Shown: piece by piece, positions 52,085 to 60,946 of the stretch
Layout: each line of letters begins with the position of its first letter
Position numbering within the stretch: position 1 is the stretch's first letter
Source: Pseudocalidococcus sp964653145
GTDB lineage: Bacteria > Cyanobacteriota > Cyanobacteriia > Thermosynechococcales > Thermosynechococcaceae
Assembly: GCA_964653145.1 (NCBI GenBank)
Contig: CAZZCG010000004.1
Coordinates: forward strand, 1-64,000
Direction of reading: 5' to 3'
DNA length: 64,000 bases
Program-made: the position numbers and the translations under genes
The notes under the pieces: generated by a model
Databases searched by the model: none
Seen by the model: only the letters and a program-made list of their open reading frames with translations
What the model was told of the DNA's origin: nothing

Positions 52085-54011
52085 TGTGGGGATTAAACTC
52101 GGCATTCATGTGGACAAGATCAACCTCGGGGGCAGGGGTTTTGTCGGATAGCCAGGATTGACTCACGAGTATGTGATCCAGTTGTTGGGAATTACCCTGA
52201 AAAATGTAGCTGTACTGATCCAAGGGGTCTAGGTTTGTGGCTGTTAAGTTGACTAAGTTTAGGGGGCTTTGACTTAAGCGTTGCACCGGTTCGGAAAAGG
52301 CAAAATCATTCAAATCCCCGAGGAGGACAATCTTGGCCTGGGGTTGACGCTGCTGGACTTGGCTGAGGAATTGCTGAATCACCTGGGACTGGGCCAACCG
52401 CGTTGGAGTACTTTTCAGGTTGGGTGGTTGATTGGCTCCCATCAGTGCATCGTCTCCCCGTTTAGACGCGAGGTGGGCATTAACGACATAAAAGCTGCTG
52501 GAGCCAAACTGAAACTGGGCAATGATGGGTTTGCGACTACTCCGCCAGGCCGGGTCTTGGGGGCGAATTCGGCTCGGGTTGTGGGTCAGGCCGGTGGGGG
52601 TGAGTTGGGCTTGGGTTTGGGCGGTACCGGGGCCTTGGCGGCTAGGGGCCAATTGCACCCGCTGGGGATTAAAGAGAAATGCAACACGAATATTCCCCCC
52701 AGGTTGACCTCCATCTTGATTATTTTGGGGTGTAACTTCCAGGTATTCGTACTTTGGCCCACCCGCTGCTTGAATCTGCTCCACCAGGCCCTGGGCTGTG
52801 CGTTGGGAGGAAACGGTGCCATTATCAATCTCCCCACTGTCATCCTGAATCTCCTGCAACCCGATCACATCCGGAGCCTTGAGATTCTTGACGATGGCCT
52901 GGGCGATGGCGGTTAACTGCTCTGGGGCCTGGATGCTCAGGTTCTCGACATTGAAGCTGGCCAGGGTGACATGGTTGGCATCCCCTTGGAGTTGGGTGAC
53001 TTCTGGGGATATGGTGGCGGATTGTCTGATTTTGATCCTTTGTGTGGGTTCTAAAAGTAACTCGTACTGCCCCCAACTGTAGGTGAGAATGCCCCGTAAA
53101 CTCTCAAGCTGATCCCCAACTTGGAGGCTCCCAATCCCCGGGTCGTTCTCGATAAACTTAGGATTAATCCGGAGACGCTCAGGGTTAAAGTCACCATCAA
53201 GATAGGGTTGGACGCTCTTGGCCTGGATGGTAATCCCCCCCCGTTGATTCATCCCCGTAGCCCCCTGACCCCGATCTGCTACCACAAAGAACTGCCCCCG
53301 CCGATCCGGTGCTCCAACCACTTGTGGATTCACCACTTCAACCCGCATTCCCTCTAAACTTTCATAGAAGTCTAAACCTCGAGCTTGGGGATCTAATGGG
53401 GGAGCAGTTGGGCTAATTTGGGCAGCGGGCCGATAGATGACCTCGGTGGGGACGTGACGCTCCGATTGCGAGAGTTGGGTTGGCCTGGGTAAGCCTTGAT
53501 TTTGGGCCAAAACTTGTACCTCCAACTGACTACCCCGCGGTGCCCCTAACTGAGTTTGGGTTAAATCATTCTCGGCCTGGCCTGGGCGATATTCACTGAC
53601 TCGGCCCCGCACGGCCAACCGCTGACCCACCTGAACCCTGGGCTGTGAATTTGTAAATACAAATAGCCCCTCTGACGTTATCTCCTGCTGATCCGGCATA
53701 TCTGATTGCAGAAAAAAGCCCCGCTCCTCCACTAAGGTCACCAGGCCCGTGAGGGTTACTGTTTGCTCCACCTGGGGAGACACATGGGCGCGACCTTGCA
53801 CTCGATGAATGGGAATAACCTCACCGGGTAGGGTGATTGCCGCAGTTGTTCCCTGTAATCCATGGATAACCCCCGCTAAGACCAAAGCCAGAATCAGTCC
53901 CCCAAGACCAAACCAGGTGTATTTCCCGAACCACTTGGGAGGAAGGAATGGGGTTTGCGAGGGCTTCAGTCCTGTCTTGGGTGGGAATTTCGGCTGTGGG
54001 GGCATGGACAT
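52041..54011 (-). CDS. Exported endonuclease/exonuclease/phosphatase-family nuclease (ExeM-like)
   Basis: A 656-residue protein. The N-terminus has one hydrophobic span (YTWFGLGGLILALVLAGVIHG, about 28-48), a signal or membrane anchor. The region 75-330 has OB-fold-like repeats (VQVGQRLAVRGRVSEY, SLQVGDQLESLRGIL). The catalytic domain (about 340-656) shows ASFNVENLS, VIGLQEIQDDSGE, VVNAHLASKRGDD, LLGDLNDFAFSEP and ISDHDPVV, the metal-binding and catalytic motifs of the EEP fold. Such proteins digest extracellular DNA and release phosphate. It overlaps aat by 44 bp at its 3' end. Confidence 0.9.
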   Translation of the reverse strand: MSMPPQPKFPPKTGLKPSQTPFLPPKWFGKYTWFGLGGLILALVLAGVIHGLQGTTAAITLPGEVIPIHRVQGRAHVSPQVEQTVTLTGLVTLVEERGFFLQSDMPDQQEITSEGLFVFTNSQPRVQVGQRLAVRGRVSEYRPGQAENDLTQTQLGAPRGSQLEVQVLAQNQGLPRPTQLSQSERHVPTEVIYRPAAQISPTAPPLDPQARGLDFYESLEGMRVEVVNPQVVGAPDRRGQFFVVADRGQGATGMNQRGGITIQAKSVQPYLDGDFNPERLRINPKFIENDPGIGSLQVGDQLESLRGILTYSWGQYELLLEPTQRIKIRQSATISPEVTQLQGDANHVTLASFNVENLSIQAPEQLTAIAQAIVKNLKAPDVIGLQEIQDDSGEIDNGTVSSQRTAQGLVEQIQAAGGPKYEYLEVTPQNNQDGGQPGGNIRVAFLFNPQRVQLAPSRQGPGTAQTQAQLTPTGLTHNPSRIRPQDPAWRSSRKPIIAQFQFGSSSFYVVNAHLASKRGDDALMGANQPPNLKSTPTRLAQSQVIQQFLSQVQQRQPQAKIVLLGDLNDFAFSEPVQRLSQSPLNLVNLTATNLDPLDQYSYIFQGNSQQLDHILVSQSWLSDKTPAPEVDLVHMNAEFNPHISDHDPVVARLGLG

Positions 54012-54223
54012 GGGGGGAGGTGGCGAGACTAGGTATAGTTGCCATCACATCTAGCACAGATGTAAAGATGATCACGGTTTTGCACGCTACCGAGGTAATT
54101 CGGATATTATTGATACTGCAGTTAAGCTAGTTTTACTTCCCTATTCAGGACACATCCCACGTTGCCTCAGCGCTAGTCAAGGTAACATTCAGTTGGCGAT
54201 AGGGCTACCACAAAAGAGGGGAT

Positions 54224-54589
54224 ATGGCAAAAGTCTTAGTCGTTGATGACAGTCCAACTATGCGAGCCATGATTGTGGAGACGATGACCAGCATTGGCTT
54301 AGAAGTCACTGAAGCTGGGGATGGGGTAGACGGTCAAGAAAAAATGGCAAAATTCACCCCAGACATTATTATTCTCGATGTTGTCATGCCCCGGATGAAT
54401 GGGTACGAGTTTTGTCGCTGGGTGAAAAGCGAATCTGCCTCCCAAAATGTCCCCGTAATCATGTGCAGCACTAAGGCTGAGGCCTTCGATATCCACTGGG
54501 GCAAAAAACAAGGGGTTGATGCCTACATTACTAAACCCTTTGACCCCCAGGATTTGATCAATAAAGTCAAAGAACTTTTGCACCATTAA
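54224..54589 (+). CDS. CheY-like response regulator
   Basis: A 121-residue single receiver domain. D8-D9 lead the acidic pocket, phospho-acceptor D53 lies in IIILDVVMPRMNG, S/T in IMCSTKAEA and K104 in ITKPFDPQ. It resembles the CheY/PilH-type regulators of type IV pilus and phototaxis loci (PixH/TaxP2), but no pil or chemotaxis genes are adjacent. It is followed by the small 54599 gene with 9 bp. Confidence 0.88.
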   Translation: MAKVLVVDDSPTMRAMIVETMTSIGLEVTEAGDGVDGQEKMAKFTPDIIILDVVMPRMNGYEFCRWVKSESASQNVPVIMCSTKAEAFDIHWGKKQGVDAYITKPFDPQDLINKVKELLHH

Positions 54590-54598
54590 GCTCCGGCT

Positions 54599-54946
54599 AT
54601 GACTGCGGTGGCTCAAGTTTTGGGTTTGGATGTTCAGCTTCCCCATCCCTGGCCAGCGGGCTATGTGTTTTACAGTCCAGGGGGCTTGTTTCGCTATGAG
54701 GTGGTTGGAGCCTGTTGCCGGCTGTATGACCGGGAGCAATTACCCTGGCCCTGTTGTCGTTTGGCCTGGCGGAGCAAAGAACCAAGTTGGCGGCGGGTCG
54801 GACGGCGATTTATTAGTGATTTAGCCACCACCGGGCACCCCTCTTACTGGATAAAAAACTTAGATATCGGCTCTGAAGGCGTCATTACCCTTTACACCGT
54901 CAAGTTTTCTCGGGAAGAACGGTTGTGGTGGTCAGGCAAACGTTAA
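54599..54946 (+). CDS. Small hypothetical protein following the CheY-like gene
   Basis: A 115-residue protein with several Cys and Trp residues (VVGACCRLYDREQL, PCCRLAWRSK), an Arg-rich middle, and a C-terminal half of beta character (IGSEGVITLYTVKFSREERLW). The family is not recognised. It begins 9 bp after the regulator stop and so is probably co-transcribed with it. The end overlaps the convergent M61 peptidase by 15 bp. Confidence 0.6.
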   Translation: MTAVAQVLGLDVQLPHPWPAGYVFYSPGGLFRYEVVGACCRLYDREQLPWPCCRLAWRSKEPSWRRVGRRFISDLATTGHPSYWIKNLDIGSEGVITLYTVKFSREERLWWSGKR

Positions 54947-56716
54947 CCAGGCCTGGAGTCGTTGGGTTTGGGCGCTAGTCAGATGTTCCATCAATGCCAA
55001 ATCAAAGCGGTTGGGTTGCTTTGTTCCTAAGGTCAGGCTCGTGGTCACCAATTGTTCCTGGTGGAATACAGTAATTTTCACCTCAGCCCCAGGCCCCAAT
55101 TCCTGCAACCGCTCGGCCCATTGATCTGCTGTAATCCGAAACCCATTCAAGGCCAGTAATTCATCCCCCACTGTCAGTCCTGCTCTTTGTCCGGGAGAAT
55201 CATAGTCAACGGTTTTGAGAGTCACCAGGCCCCGGTCTTGTTTCAGGGTTATCCCGGTGTAGGGGAGGATTTTCCGTTCATTGGGGCGCAGTTCCAGGCC
55301 AAAGGGTTCAAAATAGCTCGCAAAATCCAATTCCGTGGTTCCAGATAAATACTGCTGATAAAAGTCGGTTAAGTCTTCTCCCGCCACCTCTGTAATTACG
55401 GCCCAAAGATGATCTGGGGTAAATCCTTCTCCAGAGGTACAATAGTCCTGCCAAAGTTGCCCCATGACCTGATTAAAGTTGCGTTGATTGTCAAACTTGG
55501 CCCGAATTTTTAAATCCAGAAGCAACGTCACCAGTGCGCCCTTGAGGTAATAGGACATTTGCGAGTTGGAGCTATTGGCATCGGGGCGATAAAGTTTAAT
55601 CCAGGTATCAAAACTGGAGTCAGTTAGGGGTTGAACCCAACGGCCAGGGGTAGCCAAATAACGGGAAATATCGTCGGCAAGGAGTTTGAAATAGGTTGCC
55701 TGATCATATATCCCTGCCCAGAGGGGAATCAGTTGGTCGTAGTAGCTAGTTACCCCCTCACAAAACCAAAGCGATTGGGTGTAGTTTTCCCGGTCGTAAT
55801 CAAACTGGTGCAGGGCCTGGGGACGAATGCGTTTGACGTTCCAAAGGTGGAAAAATTCGTGGGCCACCAAACACAAAAACCGATGATAGGCTTCCGGTTG
55901 GACAAAGCCAAAGCGGTTATAAATCAAGGAGCAGGAATGACTGTGCTCCAGGCCCCCATAGCCTTGACCAGTCAAATGCAAAATAAACGTGTAGTCATCG
56001 TAGGGCAGGCCACCAAAGAGTTTTGCCTCCAAACCAATGATTTTTTCTAAGTCGGGAATGAGGCGTGCTGGTTCAAGATTTCCCTCACCCCAGACTGCTA
56101 AGCGATGGGCCTTATCTAAAACCGTGAAGTCATAGACCCCATGACTGCCAATCTCAAAAGGACTATCCACAAGGGTGTCGTAATTCTGAGCTAGGAAGGT
56201 GTTGGGCTGCTGTGGAATTGACGGGAGAGGAGTCGTGACCCGCCATTGATCTGGGGCCAAAATTTGTACGGTGATCGGCAATGATTCCAGGCCAGGGACA
56301 TAGACACAGAGCGCGGCCGGATTGAAATAGGCATGGCTGGCATCCAGATGATTTGTCCGGACAGTCAGTTCATGGGCATAGACGCGATAGAAAATCTCAA
56401 TTTCCGTAATTCCGGGGGTGGCAATTTGCCAGTGGTTTTTGGTGCATTTCCAGACCTGGAGGGGCTGATCCTCGCTCGCGGCAGCAAAATCCTGAACATG
56501 ACGGGCATACTCGCGCACCAGATAGGAACCGGGAGTCCAAACCGGTAACTTGACATCCAAAAGATCCTGCTGCCATCGAGAAATCCGCAGAACCACCTCA
56601 AATAGATGGGTCCAAGGCTGGGGAAAAGAAATTTCAAACTCCAGGCCGGGTTCCAAGAACCTATCTCCAGATGCGGGACTCAAAGGGCTATCTTGGGCTG
56701 TCAAAGATGGATTCAT
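54932..56716 (-). CDS. M61-family aminopeptidase with PDZ domain
   Basis: A 594-residue zinc metallopeptidase. The HExxH motif is in VAHEFFHLWNVKRIRP near residue 305 from the chosen start. The N-terminal beta domain includes WTHLFEVVLRISRWQQ, and a C-terminal PDZ (about 490-575) has AGLTVGDELLALNGFRI. M61 glycyl aminopeptidases trim peptides. No signal peptide is apparent. The frame opens at 56836 but residues before MNPSLTAQ look non-homologous, so I chose 56716. Confidence 0.88.
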   Translation of the reverse strand: MNPSLTAQDSPLSPASGDRFLEPGLEFEISFPQPWTHLFEVVLRISRWQQDLLDVKLPVWTPGSYLVREYARHVQDFAAASEDQPLQVWKCTKNHWQIATPGITEIEIFYRVYAHELTVRTNHLDASHAYFNPAALCVYVPGLESLPITVQILAPDQWRVTTPLPSIPQQPNTFLAQNYDTLVDSPFEIGSHGVYDFTVLDKAHRLAVWGEGNLEPARLIPDLEKIIGLEAKLFGGLPYDDYTFILHLTGQGYGGLEHSHSCSLIYNRFGFVQPEAYHRFLCLVAHEFFHLWNVKRIRPQALHQFDYDRENYTQSLWFCEGVTSYYDQLIPLWAGIYDQATYFKLLADDISRYLATPGRWVQPLTDSSFDTWIKLYRPDANSSNSQMSYYLKGALVTLLLDLKIRAKFDNQRNFNQVMGQLWQDYCTSGEGFTPDHLWAVITEVAGEDLTDFYQQYLSGTTELDFASYFEPFGLELRPNERKILPYTGITLKQDRGLVTLKTVDYDSPGQRAGLTVGDELLALNGFRITADQWAERLQELGPGAEVKITVFHQEQLVTTSLTLGTKQPNRFDLALMEHLTSAQTQRLQAWLTFA

Positions 56717-57010
56717 GGTTGCATTGTAGGGCAAGGCGAACTCGACACGTTCCCGATCTCCACTGGAGCAGAAATTCCCTGAATTCCAAACTTCCAGATG
56801 ATCGCGACTTCCCTGGGCAGGAACCGGAATAATCAATACCTAAATCACGATCGGAGGTAACTCCTTAGCCGTAAAAACCGAACTTGATCCCCTCCCCCAA
56901 ATTCAAGCCAAAACACTACAGTGGAGGTTAGGTTTGTGGACGACTAAGCACCGAAAATCCCGTGTTAAGATTGTCCTTACCGGCACGCAGCAACCATTTG
57001 GGATAGGGCC

Positions 57011-59485
57011 ATGTTTGAACGCTTTACAGAAAAAGCCATTAAAGTCATCATGCTGGCACAGGAAGAAGCCCGCCGCCTGGGTCATAACTTTGTCGGTACA
57101 GAACAAATTCTCCTAGGGCTCATCGGCGAAGGAACCGGAGTTGCTGCCAAAGTCCTGAAATCCATGGGGGTTAACCTTAAAGACGCTCGAATTGAAGTTG
57201 AGAAAATCATCGGTCGGGGCTCAGGCTTTGTTGCCGTAGAAATTCCATTTACCCCCCGCGCCAAACGTGTTTTAGAGCTGTCCCTCGAAGAAGCCCGCCA
57301 ACTGGGTCATAACTACATTGGCACAGAGCATTTGCTTTTGGGTCTGATTCGGGAAGGCGAAGGCGTGGCGGCTCGGGTTCTGGAAAACCTAGGCGTAGAT
57401 CTCTCCAAAGTCCGTACCCAAGTGATTCGGATGTTGGGTGAAACCGCAGAAGTGGCTGCAGGGGCAAGCTCTGGCCGGACAAAAACTCCCACCTTGGATG
57501 AATTTGGCTCTAACCTGACCCAATTGGCTGTTGATGGCAAGCTTGATCCCGTGGTCGGTCGGCAAAAAGAAATCGAACGGGTGATCCAAATCCTCGGTCG
57601 CCGGACAAAAAATAATCCCGTCCTGATTGGCGAGCCTGGTGTTGGTAAAACTGCCATTGCCGAAGGGTTAGCCCAACGGATTGCCAATAGTGACATTCCC
57701 GACATTCTTCAAGAAAAGCGTGTTGTTACCCTAGATATCGGCCTGCTTGTAGCTGGAACAAAATACCGGGGTGAATTTGAGGAGCGCCTGAAAAAAATCA
57801 TGGATGAAATCCGCCAAGCCGGAAACGTAATCCTGGTGATCGATGAAGTTCATACCCTGATTGGTGCGGGTGCGGCGGAAGGGGCCATTGACGCCGCTAA
57901 TATTCTCAAACCGGCCCTAGCCCGCGGTGAACTCCAATGTATTGGGGCGACCACCCTCGATGAATACCGGAAGCACATTGAGCGGGATGCTGCCCTGGAA
58001 CGGCGCTTTCAACCGGTGATGGTCGGTGAACCCTCGGTGGATGAAACCATTGAAATTCTCTACGGTCTACGTGAGCGCTACGAAAAACACCATAAACTCA
58101 AAATCTTGGATGAGGCCCTGGAAGCTGCGGCTAAACTCTCAGATCGCTATATTTCTGACCGTTATTTACCTGACAAGGCCATCGATTTAATTGATGAGGC
58201 CGGTTCCCGGGTGCGCTTAATCAATTCCCAATTGCCCCCAGCGGCTAAGGAACTGGATAAGGAACTGCGGCAAGTCCTCAAAGATAAAGACGATGCAGTC
58301 CGAGCCCAGGATTTCGATAAGGCTGGTGAACTCCGGGATAAGGAAATGGATCTTAAGGCCCAGATTCGCAACATTTCCCAGCAGAAAAAAGCCGAAACCA
58401 CCACTGATGAAGATAAATCTCCGGTCGTCTCGGAAGAGGATATTGCCCACATTGTTTCCTCGTGGACGGGTGTGCCCCTGAGTAAACTGACCGAAACTGA
58501 GTCGGAAAAACTGCTCCACATGGAAGATACGCTCCACCAGCGGGTGATTGGCCAGGATGAAGCGGTTAAAGCCATTTCACGGGCAATTCGCCGGGCCCGG
58601 GTGGGACTGAAAAATCCCAATCGGCCGATTGCCAGCTTTATCTTCTCTGGACCAACGGGTGTGGGTAAAACTGAGTTGACCAAAGCCTTAGCGGCCTACT
58701 TCTTCGGCTCCGAGGACGCAATGATCCGCTTGGATATGTCGGAATTTATGGAGCGGCATACGGTTTCTAAATTGATTGGTTCTCCTCCTGGCTATGTCGG
58801 TTATAACGAGGGCGGACAATTAACGGAAGCAGTCCGGCGGCGGCCCTATACCGTGGTGCTGTTTGACGAAATTGAAAAGGCACACCCGGATGTCTTTAAC
58901 CTGTTGCTGCAAATCCTGGAAGATGGGCGGTTAACGGATTCCAAAGGACGAACCGTGGACTTCAAGAACACCCTCTTGATCATGACTTCCAACATCGGTT
59001 CCAAGGTGATTGAGAAAGGTGCTGGGGGCCTGGGCTTTGAATTTGCCAGCGACAACCCGGCGGAATCTCAGTACAATCGGATTCGGTCGTTGGTGAATGA
59101 GGAACTGAAGCAATACTTCCGTCCAGAGTTTCTTAACCGCTTGGATGAAATAATTGTCTTCCGGCAACTCACCAAGGACGAGGTCAAGGAAATTGCCGAT
59201 ATTCTCCTCAAGGAAGTCTTCACTCGCTTGACCGAGCGCAATATTGCTCTATCGGTAACGGAGCGCTTTAAAGATCGCTTGATTGATGAAGGGTATAACC
59301 CCAGTTATGGTGCTCGACCCCTTCGCCGTGCAATTATGCGGTTGTTGGAGGATAGCTTGGCTGAGGAAATGCTCACTGGCCGAATGACAGAGGGTGCAAC
59401 TGCAGTTGTAGATGTGGATGAGGCCGGTCAAGTCAAGATTCAAATCACGCCACCGCAACGGGAACTTGTTTCGGCTGTCGAATAG
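57011..59485 (+). CDS. clpC: ATP-dependent Clp protease ATP-binding subunit ClpC
   Basis: An 824-residue Hsp100 unfoldase that feeds substrates to ClpP. The N-domain has two repeats (FERFTEKAIKVIMLAQEEAR, then VLELSLEEARQLGHNYIG). AAA-1 has Walker A GEPGVGKTA and AAA-2 has GPTGVGKTE. The middle region has the UVR-type DKDDAVRAQDFDKAGELRDKE. All boxes are intact. A stem-loop follows the stop. It probably works with the Aat product (leucyl/phenylalanyl transferase) through ClpS-type adaptors, though clpS is not here. Confidence 0.97.
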   Translation: MFERFTEKAIKVIMLAQEEARRLGHNFVGTEQILLGLIGEGTGVAAKVLKSMGVNLKDARIEVEKIIGRGSGFVAVEIPFTPRAKRVLELSLEEARQLGHNYIGTEHLLLGLIREGEGVAARVLENLGVDLSKVRTQVIRMLGETAEVAAGASSGRTKTPTLDEFGSNLTQLAVDGKLDPVVGRQKEIERVIQILGRRTKNNPVLIGEPGVGKTAIAEGLAQRIANSDIPDILQEKRVVTLDIGLLVAGTKYRGEFEERLKKIMDEIRQAGNVILVIDEVHTLIGAGAAEGAIDAANILKPALARGELQCIGATTLDEYRKHIERDAALERRFQPVMVGEPSVDETIEILYGLRERYEKHHKLKILDEALEAAAKLSDRYISDRYLPDKAIDLIDEAGSRVRLINSQLPPAAKELDKELRQVLKDKDDAVRAQDFDKAGELRDKEMDLKAQIRNISQQKKAETTTDEDKSPVVSEEDIAHIVSSWTGVPLSKLTETESEKLLHMEDTLHQRVIGQDEAVKAISRAIRRARVGLKNPNRPIASFIFSGPTGVGKTELTKALAAYFFGSEDAMIRLDMSEFMERHTVSKLIGSPPGYVGYNEGGQLTEAVRRRPYTVVLFDEIEKAHPDVFNLLLQILEDGRLTDSKGRTVDFKNTLLIMTSNIGSKVIEKGAGGLGFEFASDNPAESQYNRIRSLVNEELKQYFRPEFLNRLDEIIVFRQLTKDEVKEIADILLKEVFTRLTERNIALSVTERFKDRLIDEGYNPSYGARPLRRAIMRLLEDSLAEEMLTGRMTEGATAVVDVDEAGQVKIQITPPQRELVSAVE

Positions 59486-59511
59486 GGTCTGTCTGCTTAG
59501 ACTGTAAAATC

Positions 59512-59535
59512 TCTAGCTTCTTCGTTAAAGCTAGA
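59512..59535 (+). terminator. Stem-loop after clpC, possible terminator
   Basis: TCTAGCTT (59512-59519) pairs with AAGCTAGA (59528-59535), an 8-bp stem with an 8-base loop, 27 bp after the clpC stop. No T tract follows, so factor-independent termination is uncertain. Confidence 0.4.
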
Positions 59536-59625
59536 TTCAATACCAACGCCCACAGATCAATTTGTTTAGGTGGTCTGTCCCTGAGCACCTTACTGGTCTG
59601 TGGGTGAAGCAGGTAGATCGCTCTA

Positions 59626-60064
59626 ACTTGTTCATGGCCTGGGCGAGTTGAAAAGCTGATTTTAGTCGGGAGTGCTGGTTTAGGCAAAGAACTGAGTTTG
59701 GGGATGCGGCTTTCGACGATTCCATTTGTTGGAGAAGCTCTCAATCGTCCAGGCCCTGCGACTGCAAAATTTTTGATTCGCCAGTGTGCCTATAATCCGG
59801 ACGCTTTTTTGACTGAAGACTTTATTGGCCTGGAGACTCGAAATATCCCCCTTGAAGTTTTGCAGTTTCAACTCCGAACCTTGCGCACGGCTGCTAATAT
59901 TTGGGGAATGAAGCCTGACTTTCTTAGGTTAATAAGGAATTTCCAATGCTAGGTTGCGTGTATTTGATAGGTGTGGACATTGGCCCTATCTCGAGTACGT
60001 CGAAGAATTTAACAAGGCCATTTTAAGTTTTTTAGCCCCTAAACCGATAAATCAATCACCATGA
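59626..60064 (+). pseudogene. Decayed alpha/beta hydrolase
   Basis: From 59626 a frame reads RVEKLILVGSAGLGKELSL, continuing to about 59950 with a segment of cap-domain type (LRTLRTAANIWGMKPDFLRL). In a different frame, from about 59950 to 60064, RLRVFDRCGHWPYLE followed by EEFNKAILSFLAP matches the catalytic-His C-terminus of the same family. The frames differ, and about 80-90 residues with the catalytic Asp seem missing between them. An upstream frame near 59555-59600 (LGGLSLSTLL) may be the remains of the nucleophile elbow, also out of frame. I therefore read one broken gene with an internal deletion and frameshift. Confidence 0.65.
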
Positions 60065-60096
60065 CCAGGCCCGCTAAACCCAGTCAGATTGTGGAC

Positions 60097-60543
60097 TTAA
60101 CCGTTTTCTTCTAGTTGGGTGACGATTCGCTGGCTAAGTTCAGAGTCACTATTGGCCAGTCCCAGTAGTTGCAAATATTCCGAGCCAGTTAAACCCGCCG
60201 CTTCAATGGTAGCAATGGCAGCCCCTTCGATGTCCTGTTCAATTTCCAACGCCTCAGCCTGAGTTTCTGCACTGCGTAGTTCTGGGGCCCGTTGTTCAAT
60301 CAAATCAATGACTTGGCGGTAGGCTTGGGCAAACTGACTAATTTTTTCTGCGGATATGTCACTTACGGTTAAGTCAGCCGTGTCCACAGCAACTGCAGCC
60401 CAGGCCTGGGGGGGAGATATAAAAAAGCTCAGACTTACTGCAAGCATCAGGAATAACACCGAGGTAATTCCTGCCCTTAAACCCCGTGGCAATGCCAATA
60501 GTCCCAGTTTGAACCATGGTTTTAGGAGTGAAATTAAGGACAT
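60097..60543 (-). CDS. Exported DUF4168-family protein
   Basis: A 148-residue protein with a basic start and a hydrophobic segment (VLFLMLAVSLSFFISPPQAWA), a good signal peptide with cleavage after AWA near residue 49. The mature part has ISAEKISQFAQAYRQVIDLI and LTGSEYLQLLGLANSDSELS, matching DUF4168, a helical periplasmic family of unknown function in cyanobacteria. No lipobox is seen. Confidence 0.85.
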   Translation of the reverse strand: MSLISLLKPWFKLGLLALPRGLRAGITSVLFLMLAVSLSFFISPPQAWAAVAVDTADLTVSDISAEKISQFAQAYRQVIDLIEQRAPELRSAETQAEALEIEQDIEGAAIATIEAAGLTGSEYLQLLGLANSDSELSQRIVTQLEENG

Positions 60544-60588
60544 AGAAATACCTCTAGGGGAGTCAGCGGAAAAGACATGACTAAGGGG

Positions 60589-60807
60589 TTAGGAGACCTT
60601 TGGCTTGAGAAATACAATGGCCTGTTTCCACACAATGGTTGGCTGGTCATAGTGATCCAATACACACAGACAATGACTATCCTGCCAGCGCAACTTACCG
60701 ACGACTAAATCACTGGTGCTGAGCTTCACTTCAACTTCCGTGTTTTCTTTAATCAAGGTCTGGATTTGGCGGACATTGGGCTGATTGGTATCAAAATCTT
60801 CACCCAT
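60589..60807 (-). CDS. hfq: Cyanobacterial Hfq
   Basis: A 72-residue Sm-like protein. PNVRQIQTLIKENTEVEVKL, then VGKLRWQDSHCLCVLD and a final KQAIVFLKP match the divergent cyanobacterial Hfq. In Synechocystis the protein binds the pilus motor PilB1 rather than acting as a classical RNA chaperone, and it is needed for motility. The usual KH motif of enterobacterial Hfq is absent, as expected. Confidence 0.9.
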   Translation of the reverse strand: MGEDFDTNQPNVRQIQTLIKENTEVEVKLSTSDLVVGKLRWQDSHCLCVLDHYDQPTIVWKQAIVFLKPKVS

Positions 60808-60946
60808 GGGTAAGCTCCTTCCTTGACAGCAAAAATTTTAGCTTTGGGTTTAGCCTGTCTCTACTCTAACCTGATATTTTCCCGATGCCAAAATAGCCCT
60901 TAGAGAGGTTGAGAGTTCGGGATTTACCTCAATTCCAGCCATTGCA

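Noticed and set aside
59445..59744. A 99-codon minus-strand frame opposite the end of clpC and the hydrolase remnant
   Set aside because: It is the reverse strand of recognised sequence on the plus strand (the RVEKLILVGSAGLG region) and has no family of its own.
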